Shown here: positions 56,575 to 64,000 of the stretch, piece after piece
Position numbering within the stretch: the first letter of the stretch is position 1
Layout of the letters: each line of letters starts with the position of its first letter
Assembly (NCBI RefSeq): GCF_010015445.1
Contig: NC_053127.1
Span: 31,116,715 to 31,180,714 of the forward strand
Length of the DNA: 64,000 nt
Source: Perca fluviatilis
Taxonomy: Eukaryota; Chordata; Actinopteri; Perciformes; Percidae
Reading direction: 5' to 3'
Translations under genes and position numbers: made by a program
The notes under the pieces: generated by a model
The model's database searches: none
What the model was told of the DNA's origin: nothing
What the model saw: only the letters and a program-made list of their open reading frames with translations

Positions 56575-57352
56575 GCAACAACCGTAGACCGCAGAACTCT
56601 ATTTTAGGAATCTTCAAAATGGCTCAAGTGAGTGTCTATATTCACATGTGGTTGTCCATACTTTGTGTGCTTATTTTTATTTATTTATTTTTTTGGCCTG
56701 AAACCCTATGCGTGTTTGTGTGACTGAAGGGCCATTATGGGACAGGCTTTTAAGGGAGATCTGGGAAGTGGAAACCTAATACTGCCTGACTGCTGCTCTT
56801 GTGTACATGAACCCCACAGCTGCTGGAGAGAGAGAGGGAGGAGGGGTAGAGGAGATCGCGGTGCGCTCAGTAATTACTTGTCTGGTTTTGTATTGACCAG
56901 TCTGGTGCTTAGGCCTTGGGGACTGTTAAATTTGCTATTGAAACTGAAAGGATTATGCACCCAAAAGAAATTAAACGGGAGCAATGAATAGATTGCGAGC
57001 CACATAGTGGACTACTGTTTTTTTTGTTTTGTTTTTTCCTCCTCCTCTTGTTCCTTCTCCTCCTTCCACCGGCCTTCACTCTCCTTCAGTTAGACAAGGT
57101 TGTATTTTTCCTGTCAGAAACGGCTGTTTTTCATCTTCTAGGTAAATTGAAAAAATGCACTACAGGGTCATGACAGTTTTATGTCGTGATAATGACACCG
57201 CATTTTCAGACCCGTTAAAAAATAAATAAAACTTGTTCGGAAATCCTCAATCACTTCCGCATGTTAGCTGTTGAAGGGTGGGATGTCGCGAAGGTGTAAT
57301 GAAATCTGTTTGAATGCAGACGCGGTGATTGTTGGGAATCTCCTGCCTGGAC

Positions 57353-57354
<2 letters not shown>

Positions 57355-57400
<46 letters not shown>
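57355..57400. repeat. (GA)n microsatellite
   Basis: About 23 GA units. Confidence 0.95.
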
Positions 57401-57406
<6 letters not shown>

Positions 57407-57697
57407 TCTCTGTTTACTCCTGCTGAGCTTGGTCGTACTTATTACAGGTCAGGAAGGAACATCCTCCACATGCCTGCAGAGGCTTCTGGCCCACAGAGAC
57501 TCCATTCCCTGTTACATCCACGTCCAACACGGTCAAACTGTCACCAGTTTAGTGTCGGAAGAAAAAAAATCCGCTTCAGACCAAACTGTAACACAATCCC
57601 TTTGTAATGACTTCCAACGTCTGCTAAGCAGGCCCGCATCCGGAGTTTAAAAAAAACGTGGTTGTAAATCGAAGGATCATGATGAATGGACTGTATT

Positions 57698-58031
57698 AGG
57701 GCTGCAACTCACGATTATTTTCACTGTCAATGAATCTGTCGATAACTTTCTTGATTCATTGATCAGTTGTTTGGTCTATAAAATGTCGGAAAATTGTGAA
57801 AAATGTGGATCAGTGTTTCCCAAAGCCCATCCCTCAAATGTCTTTTGAGTTTTTTCCACAACTCAAAGATATTCAGTTTACTGTCACAGACGAGAGAAGA
57901 CACTAGAACAGTATTCACTTTTAACAAGCGGGAATCAGAGAATTGTTACTTTTCTCATAAAAAAAAAATGACTCGAATCCAATTATCAAAATAGCTGGCG
58001 ATTGATTTTATAGTTGGCAACTAAGCTCTAG
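57698..58031. mobile_element. Diverged MITE (AGGGCTGCAACT family)
   Basis: The left end AGGGCTGCAACTCACGATTA, a middle with TTGGTCTATAAAATGTC, GAAAATTGTGAAAAATG and AAAGATATTCAGTTTACTGT, and a right end TTATCAAAATAGCTGGCGAT. One of the commonest fish interspersed repeats, non-coding. Target duplication not evident. Confidence 0.7.
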
Positions 58032-58164
58032 ACTGCATTTACATAACACTCTTCTACCTGAATGGACTTTTTGCCTCTCATTCATACACACACACACACA
58101 CCTCTACAATGCATGAAGTGTCTGGGTTATCCACCAACATTGACAAAACAAACCTCCAAAGAAA

Positions 58165-58385
58165 TTAGGGCTGCTCAATTGATGGAAATTGGATCAAAAT
58201 CGCAATATGGACTAGTGCAATATCCAAAATATTTGTTAAAGATAAAATATGTGTCAAACCATTCTGAATGAAGTATTATGGTGCTGCAGAGACGTCCCGG
58301 CCTACAAATCCTATCCTACAGACTAAAGAAAAGATCTCCGTTTGATACAGATCCTCGCAAAAATCACACTATAATCAGTTTTGAC
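58165..58385. repeat. Dispersed repeat related to 11,240-11,380
   Basis: Starts AGGGCTGCTCAATTGATGGA, then CAAAATCGCAATATGGACTA. The second half matches the repeat next to the usp25 minisatellite. Confidence 0.65.
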
Positions 58386-58916
58386 ATGCGAGGCCGGCCC
58401 ATCGTGAGCAACTCTTGGTTCAGTGTCTTGCTCAAGGACACTTTGACCAGGGGGATGAGAACCCTGCCATTATTGGTCAACCCGCACTGAAGCGAGGGAT
58501 CCTTGCTTCAGTGAGTTAACGTTAGCCTCCAATCTGCATGGAGCGTTCGAACCGGCTGAACCCGGAGCCCTGAGTGTATCTAGTGGATGATAGAGCGGTG
58601 ATGTCATGTTCCCTCTCACTGTTTGTGTAGCTGGCAGAGGCCGGCGTGCTGCTGGAGAGGGTCGCACACTATGACTCAGTCCAGACCACAGCAGCCCAGT
58701 AGGACACTGTCCAAAAAAACGAGGATCAAATCAAGTCTCCTTTTTCTGTCCCTGCTGCCACAAAAATCCAGTCGTTTTTTTGTGTGTGAGTTTTTGGTTT
58801 ATGTCTTTGATTCTGTTTTGACATGACGATTTCAAATCTTGTACTAACATTCCATGTTTTTTTTTAATCAGTTTGAGTCTCTTGTAACTTTTTTTTTTTT
58901 TTATAACCGGACGGGA

Positions 58917-58969
58917 GTGAGCGCTCTTTGTAGATAAGACTATATGTCTTATCTACAAAGAGCGCTCAC
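58917..58969. repeat. Perfect 24-bp palindrome with 5-bp centre
   Basis: The arms 58917-58940 and 58946-58969 are exact reverse complements (core GCGCTCTTTGTAGATAAGAC, centre TATAT). No match to the transposon families seen here. Confidence 0.95.
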
Positions 58970-59769
58970 TGTTAATACAATCGGGTAGAGATCTCCCTTT
59001 GTGATTATCACAACGTAAATACGGGAGGGCCTGTGCACAGGTGGCTGGCGCTGGGCTGATGCTAACCAGACCGGACTGGTGTCTGCACGTGGGAAATAAA
59101 TCCCTGCTGTAATATCACAGAAAGCACCACACTCTAAGAAATATCCATGCATTACCAGTTGTTTGACTGTATATATTTTAACAGAGATTGTGCGTAAAAC
59201 TTGATTCACAGTTGTTTTTCTGTTTTATTTATATTTCGAATTGCATTATGGGACATTTATTTGTGCTCCGACAACTAACGTACTTATTAACGTAGCTAGT
59301 CACAACACCGTTACCGTGAATTATCAACCAGCACGTGGACTAGCAGGAGTCAAAAGCGCCAAAAAGAAGAGTTTGAAGCGTTTAAAAAAGCATCATAGTG
59401 TCAAAGCGTAAAAAAAGAAGGAAAAAAAGCATTGAAACAAGCGCCAAAAGCTACAAAAACATTTAAGAACAGATTTCATTTCAGAAGTGTTACTAACTGA
59501 GCAGCTTTGTCTGCGAGAAAAATAACCGAACTAACAGAAAATGTTTAGTTTTGTTAGTGCAGCTACACACAAAAGGTCTGTTCTGAATTACGGGACAAAG
59601 TCCCGGTAATGAGCTGGCAGAGGTTTTTCTGTTGTTTTAGGGATTTATTTCTTAGAGTGCGGTCTATTTAGTTATTTTTTAAACTCTATCATACAGCGGA
59701 CGTTTTTCACATTAAGATATCACCGTGCAAATGAATGAACAAACTCCAACGGCAAAGTCAAACTTTGGA

Positions 59770-59890
59770 TTTTGGGTTGGACTCCGACCTGCGGCCCTTT
59801 GCCACATGTCATCCCCCCTTCTCTCTCCCCTTTCATGTCTTCATCTGTCCTATAATAATAATAAAGGCCTAAAATGCCCAAAATGTCTCA
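59770..59890 (+). repeat. SINE tail fragment
   Basis: CCACATGTCATCCCCCC, CTCTCCCCTTTCATGTCTTC and AAAGGCCTAAAATGCCCAAA: the tail shared with the SINE fragments at 180-336 and 45857-45985, here on the plus strand. The tRNA-like head is diverged. Confidence 0.65.
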
Positions 59891-60387
59891 CAGCGACTGG
59901 TCCTAACAAATGTCACCTGTGTCTCACAAGGGGAGACCAGGGGAGGCAAAATCCCTGCTGCCTGACTGGCTCCTTCTAAACAAAAGCATGTCCGTCCACA
60001 TCTGGCTGTACCGCAGCGATTAGCAGCGACAGATCTCTCCGAGCAGTACGATTCACCGCGCTTCAGACCCAAGGAGTTGTGAAAAATGGAGCCCCGTGTC
60101 GGGGAAGAGGAACCGCTGACAATCCTCACTGTGCCGGGGACTCAATCTCACCCGCTGAACTTACCTTAATGCACTTACTTGCACATGGCGTGGTTTTAAT
60201 TAAATTACTCTGCGATGTTGTTGGAAAACAAGTGGGCTGTTTGGCTTTCTCTGCTACGTGGAACGAGTTTGGGTTCCAGTTTGTTTGGGATTCCTGCGCT
60301 GCGGGCCAGCCAGCAGTGCATGCTGCTCCCGACATCAGTAAAACACATTGGGGTTATTTGTTTTACAAAGCCTGCACAAATAGGCAC

Positions 60388-60390
<3 letters not shown>

Positions 60391-60467
<77 letters not shown>
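60391..60467. repeat. (CA)n microsatellite
   Basis: About 38 uninterrupted CA units. Confidence 0.96.
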
Positions 60468-60468
<1 letters not shown>

Positions 60469-61303
60469 CTGGTAATAAGTATGGACTGAAACACATTTGT
60501 TTTGTAACTGTTTTATTCCCATTATCATGACTCAAACTTATCCACACCGGATACAAACAAATAAACAGATTCTAAAATGTTCAAGCTTTTATTATTGCCG
60601 TAAAAGCCTGAGATACATAAAAACGTGAAGTCAGATTTAAGGTCCTATTTCCTCTTTAGCCACGAACAAGAGAAAAAAGACCCTACATCAACATAAAATG
60701 AATTGGTCTTTTTTTCTCTAATTGAACAAAAATGAACGGCCTGTTTACGTTTTTTCTTCTTCATTTTAATACCTTTTTTTTTTCCTCATTTGAATACCTT
60801 TTTTTCCCCCAGACCTGGCTAGTTATTATCAACAATGACCAATACCAAATGAATTGGATAATCAGAAGGCAACGATAAAAACACAAGATGATTCTGTTTT
60901 CTGCAACATAATCGCTGTAATAGCTGCTAAAATGATCCTACCTTAGTTTGATTACCAGGTTCTCCGCATGCACTCATCTCAGCAATATTTCTGATATCTT
61001 TAAAAGGTGGCTCCGTCCCATTCTGATCATATCAAAGGTCCCCTGTGCTTCACCGCATCTCTTACTGTGTGAACAATGGGATTTAATGGGTTCTTATTTC
61101 AGGCCTCAACACAATAAAAAGCAGCATTGTGTATTTACTTTTTCTTTTTTTTTTCGTTTTATTTTTATCGTTGGGGGGAGTCAGTGGGTGTTGGAGTAGT
61201 TAGGCTTGGGAGTGCTGTGTGTATGTGTGAATGTATTTTGTATTTTCTGTATATTTGTCTTAAGGACCCCCTCGATTCAGCTATCTATTTTAAATGACGT
61301 AAT

Positions 61304-61360
61304 TGTGTGTGTGTATGCGTGTGTCCGTGCGTGCGTGCGTGCGTGCATGCGTGCGTGCTC
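61304..61360. repeat. Compound TG/TGCG microsatellite
   Basis: TGTG followed by GTGCGTGC repeats of about 55 bp; candidate Z-DNA-forming run. Confidence 0.88.
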
Positions 61361-61527
61361 ACTGAGCTTTGCCTCTATTTAGGGGTCTCTGTCTCCCCTC
61401 CCCTCCCCTTGTCCGTCCTGGTAATAGATGGCCCCATTGCTTGGGGTTTGAGCCCACCTTTAAACAGCTATAGGACTGTGGTTTGTCTCCGGCCAAACGA
61501 TGGAGAGGAACAATAGGAGCGTGTGAC

Positions 61528-61530
<3 letters not shown>

Positions 61531-61620
<90 letters not shown>
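61531..61620. repeat. (GT)n microsatellite
   Basis: About 45 uninterrupted GT units, the longest dinucleotide run in the window. Confidence 0.97.
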
Positions 61621-61622
<2 letters not shown>

Positions 61623-64000
61623 GGAGGCCCACCTCTGTCCCAAACACATGCAGAAGCACGTGATGGCGCAGTGTTGATGCTGCCCAGCTTCAGCCTGGGC
61701 CTGCCAGGTAGCAGTGAGAGGATACAGGACGTCCAGGGTATGCAGATCTGTGCTCTTCTTGTGTGTTTCGTTTCTAGTCTGTTTTTATTGCATCACGGCT
61801 TCATGCTTCTGGGTTTTTGCTCGACGCGTACGTCTGTGCGTCACGTTCATTGCCGTTTCTGTGCTTTCCTGCTGTTTGTCTTTCAGGAGAAACCCTTTGT
61901 CTAGCTCAAGCCTTTATGCAGTGGCTGGGATGTAGCCTGCACAGAGCTCCTCTTGTGTATATGTGTGTGTGCCTGATGATAAAGCGTTTCTAAATACGTG
62001 TGTGCAATTGTATTTGGATTCCTAAGCTGCTCGGCTGACAGCAGTGTTGACCTTGGCTGGGTTTAAATGTGTGTGGAGAGGAGATAGAGAGAAAGAGTTT
62101 TGTGTGTTTGAACGCAGTTTTGTTATCCTTTTTTTTATTATTCCATCTAAATGGGCCTATGATGCCAATATTTCTGTTATTTGCCATGGGAGAGGATGTA
62201 GAGTCCTCCCTGCGAATGTGTGTGTTTTCTCACCCTGCGGAGGCTCCCTGGGACAAGGATCTTGCTTGTTTTTTTTTCTTTAGCATATTCCACATTCATA
62301 TGGAAATGGAGGGCAGAGGAGGGACAGAATCTCCCATCAACTTGATCTTAGTCATGAATAGCTGCCAGTGTTTGGACTGCCCCAGAGCTGGCTATAAGGC
62401 AGTGACCAGCCTCTGCCCCCAGACTACAGAGCCAAGCACATTTTCAGCTGCAACACACACACACACATGCGCGCGTGTATACGCTCCCATACAAACGCTT
62501 ACACCAGAGATAACAAAAAGCAGATGCTCATAATTGCACTCACACAATTAGATACACTTGAGCACTTGGGAACACTGAGCGCTGTCTCTCTCTCTGTCAC
62601 TTTCTCACAGACAGACATGCTAAATCCCAGCGAGACGCCAGTGTTGCAATATTTTAATTTTTTATTTTATTAACCCTCACTTCCCTCTTTTGCACCCCCG
62701 ATCCATCCTCATACACATACGCCGGTACTCCTTTAGCAGGAAGAAGGACAATTCATTTTTATTTGTTTTTTGGTATGCATTTTATTGTCAAACTGGCCAG
62801 AAAATTATGCAATACCCAAATAATGAAGTACATAAAAATGTAAAGAGCAGTTAGTGCTACCGTTTTTATTTAATTACATTTAACAATAAAATTGGACTAT
62901 AACTGTGTGTGTTTATCTGCCTTTTGGGATAAAAGGAGAATGGCACGAAAGAATTTCTACATTTTATCAGAATAGCTGCAGTTAAAAATGGATAGAAATT
63001 CAGTGCGAGTCATCCAAATATTTTTTTGTGGTTTTGTGTGCGTAGATAAATACTGTAACAGGATTAATACAATTGTTCACTGCCACCGAGAGAATGCACG
63101 GGCCTCGGTTGGATTAAGGCCATTTGCTTCCACCGTGCTGTCTGTGAATTAACATTGTATTTGCGGAGTCCCGTTTCTAATACATTTTGAGTGTGTTTCC
63201 TTCTCGAGCGTCTGTGATCCGACGGGCCTCCCAGACCGGGCTGCTGCGCTTGGATCTAGCAGCAGGGATCCATCAAACAAGATTTGTCTCGGTGGATATG
63301 CTGGTTTTTTGCTCCAGGATTAGAGCCCCACCACCCATATTCAGCCCTGGTCTGAGTTACTTTGTGTTTCATACATCCAGACAGTCACATGTGTGGTTTA
63401 ATTCAATTAGTTACCAATTATTTTATTATTCCTTTTTTTTTTTTTTCTTTTTTTTTTAAATTATCTCAGTTTGGCTTATTTCAGTGATCCAAACATTTCA
63501 CAAAATAACATAAAATAAATTAAAAGTGCAAACTTGCTTTTCTTATTCATTTCAATTAAATACCCAAACTGCTTTTTTATTTTATATTTCAAGGTATTTC
63601 AAGAAAGCACATTTTTGTTAATTTCACAAAGATTGCAGGATTTGTTTGGCATATATTACAGTTTAACATTATTTATTATTTTTTTTTAAATATTAAATTA
63701 TTTACTACCATAATATGGAAGATATTGAACAATTTCCAAATATTGACTTCAACACTACTTTTGTCTGGCAAATTTGTCTTCATAGAATTGTTTTAGATAT
63801 TATTTTCTATTTTCTATTATTTTCTATTTTTTATGGTAAAAGTTTACTTTTTTCCAGTGGCTGTTTTGTGACATTTTGAGAGTTTGTCGTTCAGTCCGAG
63901 CATAATATTATCTGACAAGCTGAAGCATGGCATGTCGGCCCTCAACTTATAGGCACAAGTGTTCTCAGTCTATAAAAAGAGCAGCGTGTTGCAGGAGAGG

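Larger units (their letters stand above)
54694..57354. other. Intergenic with two old repeat fragments
   Basis: Repeat fragments at 55885-55978 and about 56190-56574. The overlapping frames on both strands at 55,033-55,471 give no recognisable protein. Confidence 0.45.
58970..64000. other. Intergenic DNA, no gene recognised
   Basis: Apart from the SINE tail (59770-59890), microsatellites and T-rich runs, no element or gene was recognised. The frames at 61,533-61,904, 62,069-62,533 and 63,187-63,459 have no known domains. Long unique stretches (60,480-61,140; 63,060-63,370) are candidates for conserved non-coding elements only. Confidence 0.45.

Noticed and set aside
61533..61904. 123-codon frame beginning with a Cys-Val repeat
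   Set aside because: It starts in the GT microsatellite; the rest has no known domain.

Overview
This is vertebrate nuclear DNA, almost certainly from a teleost and probably a spiny-rayed (perciform-like) fish. The evidence is widely spaced exons with GT-AG introns, a very high load of fish-type DNA-transposon derivatives (hAT, TTAA/piggyBac-like, Harbinger-like, Tc1), tRNA-derived SINE fragments and long CA/GA microsatellites. No bacterial genes, operons, CRISPR arrays or rRNA genes were seen.

Region 1 (1-16,050): the 3' part of one protein-coding gene on the + strand, recognised from its protein as usp25 (ubiquitin carboxyl-terminal hydrolase 25). Eight exons join without a frame error into 377 residues plus a TGA stop at 15,323-15,325. 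They encode the region after the catalytic domain. The catalytic exons and the promoter lie upstream of the window. The introns carry hAT and TTAA elements and a roughly 0.9 kb minisatellite that runs right up to one 3' splice site. The 3' UTR ends near 16,050.

Region 2 (16,050-46,900): a transposon graveyard downstream of usp25. Many element ends can be set to the base from terminal inverted repeats and target-site duplications. Several are nested: a TTAA element holding a smaller palindrome-ended element inside an older repeat followed by a Tc1 copy; a Harbinger-like element inside a ~3 kb hAT-like element; a retro-insertion inside one MITE; and a hAT MITE inside an element carrying a RecQ-helicase-like fragment. 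Transposase relics include Tc1 (21 kb and 40 kb), a BED zinc finger (34.2 kb) and a hAT C-terminal dimerisation domain (36.9 kb).

Region 3 (46,900-64,000): mostly low-repeat, apparently unique DNA with no convincing open reading frame. It holds long GA, CT, CA and GT tracts, one long fold-back element (52.6-53.1 kb) and a perfect 24-bp palindrome (58.9 kb). A stretch ending in a good splice donor at 48,720 could be the first exon of a non-coding transcript. In mammals the miR-99a/let-7c/miR-125b host gene (MIR99AHG) lies downstream of USP25, but none of those microRNAs was seen here.

No previously undescribed multi-gene system was found. The most interesting signals are the layered transposon insertions, the tandem-repeat blow-ups inside transposons, and the minisatellite fused to a usp25 splice acceptor.
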